This document shows, piece by piece, positions 8,654-17,524 of a stretch of 64,000 nucleotides of DNA. The notes beneath the pieces were generated by a model. That model did not search any database. It was not told where the DNA came from and worked only from the letters and a program-made list of their open reading frames with translations. Origin of the DNA: Roseomonas aeriglobus (GTDB lineage: Bacteria; Pseudomonadota; Alphaproteobacteria; Sphingomonadales; Sphingomonadaceae); contig JAFHKN010000002.1 in NCBI GenBank assembly GCA_016937575.1, positions 310,001 through 374,000 on the forward strand, in the 5' to 3' direction. The stretch's first letter is position 1; each line of letters begins with the position of its first letter. The position numbers and the translations under genes were made by a program.

Positions 8654-9925
8654 TCAGCGTGTTTCGCCGCGTTCGCGCGCGACTTCGCGCCAGCCGATGT
8701 CGCTCCGGGCGAAACCGGTCGGGAAGTCGATTCGCTCGACCGCACGATAGGCAGCGGCCTGCGCCTCGGCGACGGTGGCAGCGCAGGCGGTGACTGCAAG
8801 CACGCGCCCGCCGGCGGCGACCAGTTCGCCGTCGCGTGCGGCGGTTCCGGCTTGGAACACGGTCGCTCCGCCAGCTTCCGCCGCGTCGATCCCGCGGATC
8901 GCGCCACCGGCGGCAGGCGTGCCCGGATAGCCGTTCGCCGCCATCACCACGGTCAACGCGATCTCGTCCCGCCATGTGGCCGTCGCCTGGTCGAGCGACC
9001 CCTTGTCGGTCGCGATCATCAGCTCCAGCAGATCGCTCTCGAGCCGCGGCATCAGCACTTCGCATTCCGGGTCGCCGAAGCGCGCGTTATATTCGATCAG
9101 CTTCGGCCCATCCGCCGTCAGCATCAGTCCGGCATAGAGCACGCCCTGGAACGGATGCCCGACCCGCGCCATCGCCTCCACGGTCGGCCGGACGATCTCG
9201 TCGATCGCTTGTCGCTCCAGCTCGGGCGTCAGCACGCGGGCAGGGGAATAGGCGCCCATGCCGCCGGTGTTCGGCCCCGTATCGCCGTCGCCGACGCGCT
9301 TGTGGTCCTGCGCAGAGCCGAAGGGGAGCAGATGCTTGCCGTCGGTCAGGACGAACAGGCTGGCCTCCTCGCCCTCCAGAAATTCCTCGATCACCGCTTC
9401 GGCGCCGTGGCCGTGGAACAGGTCGACCAAGGCCGCATCCGCCTGTTCCGCAGACACGGCGATCGTCACGCCCTTGCCCGCGGCCAGGCCGTCCGCCTTG
9501 ATGACCACCGGCAGCCCGAATTCGGCGACCACCGCGCGCGCGCCGTCCAGCGCGCGGACGCGTTCGTAGCGCGCCGTCGGAATATTCTCGCGCGCGCACA
9601 GGTCCTTGGTGAAGCCCTTCGACCCTTCCAGCTGGGCCGCGACCTTGCCCGGGCCGAACACGCCGACGCCCATCGCGCGCAGATTGTCGGCGAGGCCCGC
9701 GACCAGCGGCGCTTCGGGCCCGATCACGACGAAGCCGATGTGCTTGGCACGACAGAAATCGACGATCGCCCGGTGGTCGGCCAGGCTCAGATCGACGCAT
9801 TCGGCGTGGTTGGCTATTCCCGGATTGCCGGGCGCGGCGTAGAGCCGGGTCAGGCCGGACGACTGTGCGAGCTTCCAGGCGAGCGCATGCTCCCGGCCAC
9901 CCGATCCCAACAGCAGGACATTCAT
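8654..9925 (-). CDS. purD: Phosphoribosylamine-glycine ligase
   Basis: This 423-residue ATP-grasp enzyme joins glycine to 5-phosphoribosylamine, the second step of purine synthesis. The N-terminus [19 protein letters not shown] is diagnostic. ATP-grasp residues lie in [17 protein letters not shown] (about residue 134), and [10 protein letters not shown] and [14 protein letters not shown] are also present. The start is the ATG at 9925, whose complement overlaps the ATG of the divergent xseA at 9924: the four bases CATG hold both start codons. The promoter of each gene must therefore lie within the other's coding sequence. Confidence 0.95.
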   Translation of the reverse strand: MNVLLLGSGGREHALAWKLAQSSGLTRLYAAPGNPGIANHAECVDLSLADHRAIVDFCRAKHIGFVVIGPEAPLVAGLADNLRAMGVGVFGPGKVAAQLEGSKGFTKDLCARENIPTARYERVRALDGARAVVAEFGLPVVIKADGLAAGKGVTIAVSAEQADAALVDLFHGHGAEAVIEEFLEGEEASLFVLTDGKHLLPFGSAQDHKRVGDGDTGPNTGGMGAYSPARVLTPELERQAIDEIVRPTVEAMARVGHPFQGVLYAGLMLTADGPKLIEYNARFGDPECEVLMPRLESDLLELMIATDKGSLDQATATWRDEIALTVVMAANGYPGTPAAGGAIRGIDAAEAGGATVFQAGTAARDGELVAAGGRVLAVTACAATVAEAQAAAYRAVERIDFPTGFARSDIGWREVARERGETR

Positions 9926-11321
9926 GGCCGATCCCTTCCTCGACGACGCAGACACCGGCCGGCTGGTAGCCGAGCCAGCGCCGGGCAGCAACGCACCCGA
10001 CATGTCGGTCAGCGAGCTTTCGGCACGGTTGAAGCGAACCGTGGAGGGCGCGTTCGGCCATGTCCGCATCCGCGGCGAGATTTCGGGCTGGAAGCGTGCG
10101 GGCTCGGGCCACTGCTATCTGGCGCTGAAGGACGATGCCGCGGTCATCGATGGTGTCATCTGGCGCGGCGCGGCGTCCGCCCTGCCGTTCCAGCCGGCCG
10201 ACGGCGTCGAAGTGATCGCGACGGGCAAGCTCACCACCTATCCCGGCCGCTCCAAATACCAGATCGTCATCGAGCGGATGGAACTGGCCGGCGAAGGCGC
10301 GCTGATGGCGCTGCTCGAAAAGCTGAAGGCCAAGCTGGGCGCGGAGGGGCTGTTCGATCCGGCGCGTAAGAAGCCGTTACCCTTTCTGCCCAAGGTGATC
10401 GGCGTCGTCACGTCGCCCACCGGCGCGGTCATCCGCGACATTCTCCATCGGCTTGAGGATCGCTGCCCGACCCATGTCCTCGTCTGGCCGGTGAAGGTCC
10501 AGGGGGCGGGCTCGGCGGAGGAGGTCGCAGGCGCAGTTCGCGGGTTCGACGCGATCCAGCCCGGCGGTCCGGTTCCGCGACCCGATCTGGTCATCGTCGC
10601 CCGCGGCGGCGGCTCGATCGAGGATCTCTGGTCGTTCAACGAGGAAGTCGTCGTCCGCGCGGTCGCCGCCTGTTCGATCCCGATCATCTCGGCAGTCGGA
10701 CACGAGACCGACACGTCGCTGTGCGACCACGCCGCCGACCTGCGTGCACCGACCCCGACGGCCGCGGCCGAGATCGCGGTGCCGGTGAAGGCGGATCTGG
10801 TCCACACGCTCAAGACGTACGGCCTGCGCACCGAACGCTGTGCGCGCCGCTATCACGAACGTGGGCATGAGCGGCTGGCGGCGCTGGTCCGCGTGCTGCC
10901 GAAGCGCGACGCGATCCTGGGGCCGCAGCGCCAGCGGCTCGACGACCTGGCCGGGCGGCTGGGCCTCACCCTCGAGCGGCGGCTGGTCACGGCGCGGCGC
11001 GAGCTCGATCGTGCGGCCGGGGCACTCAGGCCATCGGTCCTCGACGCGCGGCTGGCGCGGGCGCGCGACCGGGCGAGCGATCTTGGCCGTCTGCTCGAAA
11101 GCGTGAATCCGGAAAAGCCGCTGGAGCGTGGCTATGCCTGGGTCGCCGCGCGCCCGGCCGGCGAAGTCGTCGGGACCGCGGAGGCCGCGCGCGCGGCGGG
11201 CGCAATGACGCTCCACTTCCGCGATGGGACGGTCGACGTGCGGCTTGAGCGTGGCGGCGGCAAATCCCATACTTCTGTCACACCCGCGGCCGCCGCGCCG
11301 ACGCAACCCGATCTGTTCTGA
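9924..11321 (+). CDS. xseA: Exodeoxyribonuclease VII large subunit
   Basis: This 465-residue large subunit of exonuclease VII degrades single-stranded DNA with XseB, which is not in this window. An OB-fold domain covers about residues 28-125 ([20 protein letters not shown]). The catalytic domain has [14 protein letters not shown] (about 160), [17 protein letters not shown] (about 230) and [19 protein letters not shown] (about 260). The last part is a helical coiled region. The ATG at 9924 gives an acidic 26-residue N-terminal extension before [17 protein letters not shown] kept it because the extension ends in family-like sequence ([14 protein letters not shown]). The stop overlaps the next ATG by one base. 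Confidence 0.93.
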   Translation: MADPFLDDADTGRLVAEPAPGSNAPDMSVSELSARLKRTVEGAFGHVRIRGEISGWKRAGSGHCYLALKDDAAVIDGVIWRGAASALPFQPADGVEVIATGKLTTYPGRSKYQIVIERMELAGEGALMALLEKLKAKLGAEGLFDPARKKPLPFLPKVIGVVTSPTGAVIRDILHRLEDRCPTHVLVWPVKVQGAGSAEEVAGAVRGFDAIQPGGPVPRPDLVIVARGGGSIEDLWSFNEEVVVRAVAACSIPIISAVGHETDTSLCDHAADLRAPTPTAAAEIAVPVKADLVHTLKTYGLRTERCARRYHERGHERLAALVRVLPKRDAILGPQRQRLDDLAGRLGLTLERRLVTARRELDRAAGALRPSVLDARLARARDRASDLGRLLESVNPEKPLERGYAWVAARPAGEVVGTAEAARAAGAMTLHFRDGTVDVRLERGGGKSHTSVTPAAAAPTQPDLF

Positions 11322-11539
11322 TGAAGGCCGACCCCGAAATGCTGATGTCCAAGTCCGATCGCGCCGCGAAGCTCCATTATATGGCGAACGGCTTTCGCGT
11401 GCTGAGCACCGGCGACCATGTCGTCTGCGCGAAATCGGGCGCGCGCATTCCGATCGAGGAGCTGCGCTATTGGGACGTCGCCAGCCAGCAGCCATTCGCC
11501 AGCGCCGAAATCGCCAGCGAGGCGCTCGCGCCCCAATGA
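11321..11539 (+). CDS. DUF2093 domain protein
   Basis: This is a 72-residue protein of the alphaproteobacterial DUF2093 family, recognised by KLHYMANGFRVLSTGDHVVC and IPIEELRYWDVASQQPF. Its function is unknown. The conserved Cys and the compact size would fit a small structural or binding domain. Its ATG shares a base with the xseA stop (TGATG) and its stop overlaps the M23 peptidase start (ATGA). The three genes are therefore translationally coupled, as is common for this family next to xseA. Confidence 0.85.
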   Translation: MKADPEMLMSKSDRAAKLHYMANGFRVLSTGDHVVCAKSGARIPIEELRYWDVASQQPFASAEIASEALAPQ

Positions 11540-12375
11540 CGCGCGCGCTGGCCGTAGGTCTCGCTCTCGCCCTTAGCCCTGCCGCGCTGGTCGCGCAGGT
11601 TCCGATGGCGGGGCCCTTCGCGCTCGATGCCGTGCCGACCCAGGGGGGTGTGGCCCGCGGGATCGCCCCGGCCGGCACCCGGACACTGACCCTGGGCCCG
11701 GTGGCGGTGCCGGTCGCGCCGGATGGCCGGTTCCTGATCGCCTTCGACCGGGACGCCGCGCCGGCGATGGACTTGCTCGCGACGCTGGCCGATGGCCGCA
11801 CCGTCCGCCAGGTCCTGACCGTGGCGCCCCGCGCCTGGCGCATCGAACGGCTCGACACGCTTGCGCGCGGCACCCAGCCGACCGAGGCGTTCACCCGCCG
11901 CCGTGCGCCCGAACTCGCGCAGATCGCTGCCGCCCGGGCGGTCGACCGCCCCTCCGACGGTTGGCGGCAGCGCTTCGTCTGGCCGGCGACCGGCCGCATC
12001 TCCGGCCTGTTCGGCAGCCAGCGCATCTACAAGGGCGAACCCGGCGCCTATCACAGCGGCGTGGACGTAGCACGGCCCACCGGCACGCCGATCGTGGCTC
12101 CGGCCGATGGGGTCGTCGCCCTTGCCGCCGATGCCCCCTTCACCCTGGAGGGCAACCTGCTGATGCTCGACCACGGCGCCGGCCTGGTCAGCGCCTTCCT
12201 CCACCTCAGCCGCATCGACGTGAAGCCGGGCGAGCGGGTGCGCCAGGGTCAGGTCATCGGCGCAATCGGCGCCACCGGCCGCGCGACGGGCCCGCATCTC
12301 CATTGGGGTATGACGTGGCGGGGCAGCCGGATTGATCCGCTGCTCGTGGCGGGGGCGATGAGGAATGGCAGCTAA
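11536..12375 (+). CDS. M23 family metallopeptidase (LytM domain)
   Basis: This 279-residue secreted protein has a signal peptide of about 20 residues (ALAVGLALALSPAALVAQ), a beta-rich N-terminal domain and a C-terminal LytM/M23 domain. Zn ligands are visible in YHSGVDVARPTGTP (HxxxD, about residue 174) and GPHLHWGMTW (HxH, about 255). Such proteins cut peptidoglycan cross-links in the periplasm or activate amidases. Both metal motifs are intact, so an active enzyme is likely. The ATG overlaps the DUF2093 stop by four bases (ATGA). It is the last gene of the xseA unit. Confidence 0.9.
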   Translation: MTRALAVGLALALSPAALVAQVPMAGPFALDAVPTQGGVARGIAPAGTRTLTLGPVAVPVAPDGRFLIAFDRDAAPAMDLLATLADGRTVRQVLTVAPRAWRIERLDTLARGTQPTEAFTRRRAPELAQIAAARAVDRPSDGWRQRFVWPATGRISGLFGSQRIYKGEPGAYHSGVDVARPTGTPIVAPADGVVALAADAPFTLEGNLLMLDHGAGLVSAFLHLSRIDVKPGERVRQGQVIGAIGATGRATGPHLHWGMTWRGSRIDPLLVAGAMRNGS

Positions 12376-12609
12376 GCCCATTCCCCGGTTTTGGAATATT
12401 TTTGGCGTTCGATAGCTTGATATGTGACATATTGGCTACAACCCGGATAAATCCCGATGATTGAGATCGTGTTGATCTTTTTTACGGGCCGCAACTTCGA
12501 TTACCCTTCTCGTTATCCGGACGTCCAAGCTTTGGTCGTTCAGGAAAGCACCCGGCCGAGGGACGTCGCGGCACAGCGACGATGGCCGCAACAAAAGAGG
12601 GGCTTACGA
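12376..12609. promoter_or_regulatory. AT-richer leader of the first TonB receptor, with dyad at 12420-12432
   Basis: These 234 bases hold no gene and are clearly richer in A/T than the surroundings. An odd-length dyad ATATGTgACATAT lies at 12420-12432, about 180 bp upstream of the receptor ATG, and could be an operator. I could not place a confident sigma-70 promoter. AAGAGGGGC just before 12610 is the ribosome binding site. Confidence 0.4.
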
Positions 12610-15600
12610 ATGAGCAAATTTTCGACTTATCGCGCGTGCATGCTGCGCACGACCGCTGGGCTTCAGGCACTAGCGCTGTTGGGTGCGGGCCTGGCGTCAA
12701 CGACGCTGCTTGCCAATCCGGCCGTAGCACAGGACTTTAACACCGGTGCGCTCGTCGGTAGCGCCCTCGATGCGAACGGTGCCCCGCTTGCCGGCGCTAC
12801 GGTTACCGTCCGATCGACGGCACAGGGCTTCACACGCTCCGTGACCACCAACAGTAACGGCAGCTTCCGTGTCCAGGCGCTTCCGCCGGGCGCGTATGTC
12901 GTGACGATCACCAATGCCGCGGGCGAGCAGGTCGTTACCCAGACGGTCGGCGTCAATCCGGCCCAGAACACTGCCTACACGTTCCGTGCGACTGCCGCCG
13001 GCGCAGCCCCGGCGAGCGACGTCGCGGCCAATGATGGTGCGGGCGACATCGTCGTCACCGGGTCGGCCGAACGCGTGAACGACTTCGCCAGCAACACCGG
13101 CGGCCTGACCATCGGCGACGTCAGTCAGTTGCTCAACACGACCCCGATCGCGCGCAACCAGACCGCGTTGATCCTGCTGTCGCCGGGCACGGGCGCTGGC
13201 GATACCGCGTTCGGCAATCTGGCTTCGATCGGCGGCGCGACCGTCGCCGAGAATGCCTATTATGTGAACGGTCTTAACGTCACGAACTTCCGCAACTTCC
13301 TCGGCTCGAATAATCCGCCGATCGAATTCTATCAGTCGCTTGACGTCAAGCTGTTTGGCATTCCTGCCGAATTTGGCCGTGCGCTGGGTGGCTTCACGAC
13401 TGCGATTACCAAGTCGGGTTCGAATCAGTTCAAGGCCGGCGCTCTCGTCGCCTTTGCTCCGGACGCACTGCGTGACGACTCGCCCGATACGTATGCGGCC
13501 TACAACCGCAACGACTATGCGCAGAACATCGAAGCAAATTTCTATCTGAGCGGCCCGATCATCAAGGATCGGCTGTTCTTCTACGCGCTGTACAATCCCA
13601 ATTACAACAAGACGCAGGACAGCAGCATCAGCGCCGGCCAGCGTCTGACCACGCGCAACAGCTCACCGTTCTTCGGCGGCAAGCTGGACTTCATCATCGC
13701 CGATGGTCACCGCCTGGAAGGGACGTTCTTCCGCAACGCGCAAACCGTCGAAACGCAGTATGACCGGTTTAACGCTTCGGTGAATCCGAACGGCAGCGTG
13801 ATCACGCCGGTCAGCAACCCGGCGTTTGGCGGGCCGCTCGCGATCAATGACGCGCTTGGGTCGGTGATCAGCAAGTTCGGTGGCAACAACTTCGTCGGCA
13901 CCTACACCGGTCAGTTCACTAACTGGCTGACCCTGTCGGCGGCGTATGGTGAAAGCCATGACGATCAGCTCGCGATCGCATCGCCGCTTATTTCGTTGGT
14001 CAGCAGCACGCGAACCGGCATCACCACGACGGCACGCGGCATCAGTTCCGCCAACGCACGTGATACCGACGTCCGTAAATTCTATCGTGCGGATGCCGAC
14101 ATCTACGTCAACTTGCTTGGCACCCATCACTTCCGTGCGGGTTACGAGCGTGAAGACCTCAGCTCCACGACCGACACACGGTATGCGAGTGCGTATTCCT
14201 ACCTTCTCACCGCAGGCTATGTCCGTCGCCGGTACTACGAGAACGTCGGTGCCTGGAGCAGCAAGAACGAGTCCTATTACATCCAAGACAGCTGGTCGCT
14301 GCTGAACGAGCGTCTGAACCTGCAGCTTGGTCTTCGCAACGACCGGTTTAACAACAACGCCCTGAGCGGTCAGACCTACTTCAAGTCGGGTGATCAGTGG
14401 GGCCCGCGTCTGGGTGCAGCATTCGACGTGTTCGGCGACAAGCGGACGACCGTCCGCGGCAGCTGGAGCCGGTATTTCTTCCCGGTCGCGACCAACACGA
14501 ACATTCGCCTCGGCGGTGCCGAACTGTACTATGAGCAGCGTTTTGCGTACCCGACGGGTGTCAGTTCGGCGAATTTCAACCCGGCGGGCTTGGTCAACGG
14601 CCTGACGTTCGACGCGAACGGCAATATCCAGGGGCTGACAACGCCGATCACCGGAAGCACCAACCTCTGCCCGACGGTCGGCCCGGATCGCAACACGCGG
14701 ACCTGCCGCTCGATTTTCTCCGACGGCATTCAGGGTCCGACCGACACGCTGGTATCGTCGACGTTGCAGCCTAGCTACACCGACGAATGGACGGTTGGTC
14801 TGCAGCAGCGTCTGGGCGATTGGAACTTCTCGCTGACGTACCTTAATCGTCGCCTTGGCCGTACGCTCGACGACGTGGCGATCGACGCTGCAGTGCTGAA
14901 GTACTGCGCTGCAAAGGGTATCCCGAACTGCGACTCGACGTTCAGCGGATTCCACCAGTACGTCCTCGCCAATCCCGGTTCGGACATCACCGTTCGTCTC
15001 GATGGCGATTGCACGGATGCTCGTCAGTGCGCCGTCGTGACTCTCCCGGCCGCCGACCTCGGTTATCCGAAGGCGACCCGCAACTACGACTCGGTGCAGT
15101 TCCAGTTCGAAAAGCCGTATCGTGACGGTTGGGGCGTGAGCGGTTCCTACGCCTACACGCGTCTGCGCGGTAACTATGAAGGCGCGGTCAAGTCCGACAA
15201 CGGCCAGACCGACGCCGGCCTGACGCAGGACTTCGACCAGCCGGGTCTGCTCGACGGTGCGTATGGCGACAACCCGAACCAGCGCGTTCACTCGTTCAAG
15301 CTGTTCGGTACCTACCGACTGTTTGACGGGCTGCGCGTCGGTGCGAACATGCTGTTCGAAAGCCCGCGCAAGTTCTCCTGCTACGGCGTCCACCCGACGG
15401 ACGTCTTCGCGGAGCAGTACGGCAACGCCAGCTACTTCTGTAAGCAGTCGCGCTTCTCGCCGACGGGTGCGAGCGTCTTGGTTCCGCGCGGCAGCGCGTT
15501 CCAGAGCGACTGGCGCAAGCAGATAGACCTTTCGGTTCAGTATGACATCGCCGATCTGCCGGGCAGCTTCTTCAGCATCGATGTGTTCAACGCGTTCAAC

Positions 15601-15744
15601 TTCAAGTCGAAGCTCGACTATAACGAGTTCGGCGAAAACGCGGACGGTTCCATCAATCCGCGCTACTCCCAGCCGCTCAGCTACCAGCCGCCGCGCTACG
15701 TGCGCTTCACGCTCGGCCTACGGTTTGGCGAAGGCGCGAAGTAA
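12610..15744 (+). CDS. Oar-like TonB-dependent receptor, copy 1
   Basis: This is a 1044-residue outer-membrane receptor. A signal peptide ends at NPAVAQ (residue 41). A carboxypeptidase-regulatory-like beta-sandwich follows (TGALVGSALDANGAPLAGAT and onward, about residues 45-130). A short TonB-box-like segment GDIVVTGSAERVNDF (about 145) precedes the plug (DVSQLLNTTPIARNQTALI, then VNGLNVTNFRNF and EFGRALGGFTTAITKSGSN). A roughly 780-residue beta-barrel ends in the aromatic/hydrophobic strand YVRFTLGLRFGEGAK. Oar-like members import large ligands or, in Myxococcus Oar, are needed for protein export; the substrate here is unknown. Its paralogue lies at 17525 with a sulfotransferase between. 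The ATG at 12610 follows AAGAGGGGC. Confidence 0.92.
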   Translation: MSKFSTYRACMLRTTAGLQALALLGAGLASTTLLANPAVAQDFNTGALVGSALDANGAPLAGATVTVRSTAQGFTRSVTTNSNGSFRVQALPPGAYVVTITNAAGEQVVTQTVGVNPAQNTAYTFRATAAGAAPASDVAANDGAGDIVVTGSAERVNDFASNTGGLTIGDVSQLLNTTPIARNQTALILLSPGTGAGDTAFGNLASIGGATVAENAYYVNGLNVTNFRNFLGSNNPPIEFYQSLDVKLFGIPAEFGRALGGFTTAITKSGSNQFKAGALVAFAPDALRDDSPDTYAAYNRNDYAQNIEANFYLSGPIIKDRLFFYALYNPNYNKTQDSSISAGQRLTTRNSSPFFGGKLDFIIADGHRLEGTFFRNAQTVETQYDRFNASVNPNGSVITPVSNPAFGGPLAINDALGSVISKFGGNNFVGTYTGQFTNWLTLSAAYGESHDDQLAIASPLISLVSSTRTGITTTARGISSANARDTDVRKFYRADADIYVNLLGTHHFRAGYEREDLSSTTDTRYASAYSYLLTAGYVRRRYYENVGAWSSKNESYYIQDSWSLLNERLNLQLGLRNDRFNNNALSGQTYFKSGDQWGPRLGAAFDVFGDKRTTVRGSWSRYFFPVATNTNIRLGGAELYYEQRFAYPTGVSSANFNPAGLVNGLTFDANGNIQGLTTPITGSTNLCPTVGPDRNTRTCRSIFSDGIQGPTDTLVSSTLQPSYTDEWTVGLQQRLGDWNFSLTYLNRRLGRTLDDVAIDAAVLKYCAAKGIPNCDSTFSGFHQYVLANPGSDITVRLDGDCTDARQCAVVTLPAADLGYPKATRNYDSVQFQFEKPYRDGWGVSGSYAYTRLRGNYEGAVKSDNGQTDAGLTQDFDQPGLLDGAYGDNPNQRVHSFKLFGTYRLFDGLRVGANMLFESPRKFSCYGVHPTDVFAEQYGNASYFCKQSRFSPTGASVLVPRGSAFQSDWRKQIDLSVQYDIADLPGSFFSIDVFNAFNFKSKLDYNEFGENADGSINPRYSQPLSYQPPRYVRFTLGLRFGEGAK

Positions 15745-15772
15745 GTCGATACGAAACCTCTTCAATACTCCG

Positions 15773-15803
15773 GGGGCGGCGCCGATGGCGTCGCCCCTTT
15801 TTT
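15773..15803 (+). terminator. Intrinsic terminator of TonB receptor 1
   Basis: An 11-bp stem GGGGCGGCGCC/GGCGTCGCCCC with loop GAT (one G-T pair) is followed by six T. It lies 28 bp past the receptor stop and 48 bp before the sulfotransferase start, so the latter needs read-through or its own promoter. The related hairpin after receptor 2 suggests that the terminator was duplicated with the gene. Confidence 0.88.
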
Positions 15804-15851
15804 GTTGCGCCCAGGGTGAAGTTCGGGCGGACGATTGGTAACAGCGACCGA

Positions 15852-17306
15852 ATGACCGATACGCCATCGCTGCTCGCCCGCTTGAAATCCGCCCTCGACC
15901 GCCAGGATCGCGCCGGGGTGAACGCCGCGTGTCGTGCCCTGATCACGGCAGGGGCGCGGCTTGGTGGCCAGTGGCGGACGATCATTCACCTTTTGCTGCA
16001 CAACGGGGAACTGTCGTTGGCCCGCGCCGCGGCGAACATTCTGGTGCGCGAGTCGGGAAATAGTCCGCTCGCGCGCTTCGAGCAGGCCGCTACCTATGCG
16101 CGGACCGGCCGCCTCGACGAGGCGCGGGCGATTCTGGTTACCGTGCCGGAAACCGTGCCCGATCCGGTCGGGAACGCCTATATCCGCGGTACGCTGGCGA
16201 CCAATCTGGGGCTGTTTGACGAAGCCCAGGATCACCTCCACCGCGCGGTTCGCCTGGCGCCGCATTCGGGACAGAGCTGGCTAGCGCTCGCAATGTCAGG
16301 CACGGTCGCCGGCGCTGATCGTGATGCGATGCTTGCGGTTCAGTCGCGCATGAGGACCGCCCCGCCAGTCGAGAAGGGCGCGTATTTTTATGGCCTTGGC
16401 AAAGCGCTGGACGAGGCGGGCGATCATGATGCCGCCTTCGCCGCTTTTGCCGAAGGGGCTGCCGCAGTCCGAACGGTTCGTCCTCTCGACGAGGCTGCGG
16501 AGCGCGCAGGCGTCTCCTCGGCACTGTCAGGGTGGTCTACGGAGGCGCTGTCCACGCTTCCTAGTCCCGCGAAGAACAGTGTCCGACCGATTTTCGTTAC
16601 CGGCCTACCGCGGTCGGGGACGACCTTGGTGGAACAGATTCTCGTTAGTCACAGCGCGGTCGAAGACGGCGAAGAGCTCGGCCGGATGGCGTTGTTGGCC
16701 CGCGATATTGGCGGAGTCGATGTCGCTGCCGTCCGTCAGGCGATGTCGGCTGGGCGCGGCGACGCTGTGGTCGCGCTCTACGACCATCTGCTCGACGAGC
16801 GCTTCCCCGGGGAACGGCGAATCGTCGACAAAACGCTGCAGCTCAGTCGTTTCATGGGATTGGTCGCGACATTCTTCCCCGATGTCCCCGTCATCTGGTT
16901 GCGGCGCGACCCACTCGATACCGCATGGTCGATCTTTCGAACCTACTTCCTCGACAACCTTGCCTGGACCTTTGATCTTGCGGCGATCGGCCGGCAGATG
17001 GCGGCCGAGGATCGGCTGTTTGCCCACTGGTCGCGATTGCGCCCCGGACAGATCCTACCCGTCGATTATGCCGCTCTGGTCAGCGATCCCGCTTCGGTCA
17101 TCCCGCGGATCGTCGCGCATTGTGGTCTTACCCTCGAGGATGGACAGCTCCGACCGCATGAGAGCCGGCGGGCCGTCACGACGGCGAGCGTGACGCAGGT
17201 GCGCCAGCCAATCAATACTCGCGCCGTCGGTGCGGCCACGCCATATCGCAAGCGTCTTCAGCCTTTTGTGGAGGCGTATGAGAGTGCGCGCGTTGCTGGC
17301 CAATAA
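15852..17306 (+). CDS. TPR-containing sulfotransferase
   Basis: This is a 484-residue protein. Residues 1-200 form tetratricopeptide-like helical repeats (ARFEQAATYARTGRLDEARA, GLFDEAQDHLHRAVRLAP, GAYFYGLGKALDEAGDHDAA). The C-terminal half is a PAPS-dependent sulfotransferase domain. The 5'-phosphosulfate loop is FVTGLPRSGTTLVEQIL (about residues 249-265), and the 3'-phosphate region is VIWLRRDPLDTAWSIFRTYF (about 347-366). The family transfers sulfate to proteins, glycans or lipids; in TPR members the repeats may recognise a protein substrate. No signal peptide is present, so it acts in the cytoplasm. Its place between two paralogous TonB receptors suggests a shared substrate or partner, which is inference. 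Start ATG 15852. Confidence 0.85.
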   Translation: MTDTPSLLARLKSALDRQDRAGVNAACRALITAGARLGGQWRTIIHLLLHNGELSLARAAANILVRESGNSPLARFEQAATYARTGRLDEARAILVTVPETVPDPVGNAYIRGTLATNLGLFDEAQDHLHRAVRLAPHSGQSWLALAMSGTVAGADRDAMLAVQSRMRTAPPVEKGAYFYGLGKALDEAGDHDAAFAAFAEGAAAVRTVRPLDEAAERAGVSSALSGWSTEALSTLPSPAKNSVRPIFVTGLPRSGTTLVEQILVSHSAVEDGEELGRMALLARDIGGVDVAAVRQAMSAGRGDAVVALYDHLLDERFPGERRIVDKTLQLSRFMGLVATFFPDVPVIWLRRDPLDTAWSIFRTYFLDNLAWTFDLAAIGRQMAAEDRLFAHWSRLRPGQILPVDYAALVSDPASVIPRIVAHCGLTLEDGQLRPHESRRAVTTASVTQVRQPINTRAVGAATPYRKRLQPFVEAYESARVAGQ

Positions 17307-17524
17307 TCAGAAGACGCGACGAGCTTCGTGCCGGTGATATAGATCGTAGAAGGAAACATAGATTTATAATACGTTGACAACAGTGATAATTTTGTGACGG
17401 TATCCGGCGAAAAATAGGTGCGTTGCTACTGAAGTCTTGTCGCTGGCTTACACCCCCCGTTACTCCTGCGGAACGGCAGGGCGCGTCCAGCGCCCCGAAC
17501 CGGCATTTCAAGCGAGGGATTACA
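17307..17524. promoter_or_regulatory. AT-rich leader of the second TonB receptor
   Basis: This 218-base gap holds no gene. Around 17360-17400 it is markedly A/T-rich. It contains a perfect TATAAT at 17365-17370 and a TTGACA at 17374-17379, but not in the spacing of one classical promoter. Either could be part of the receptor promoter. GCGAGGG about 10 nt before the GTG at 17525 is the ribosome binding site. Confidence 0.4.
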
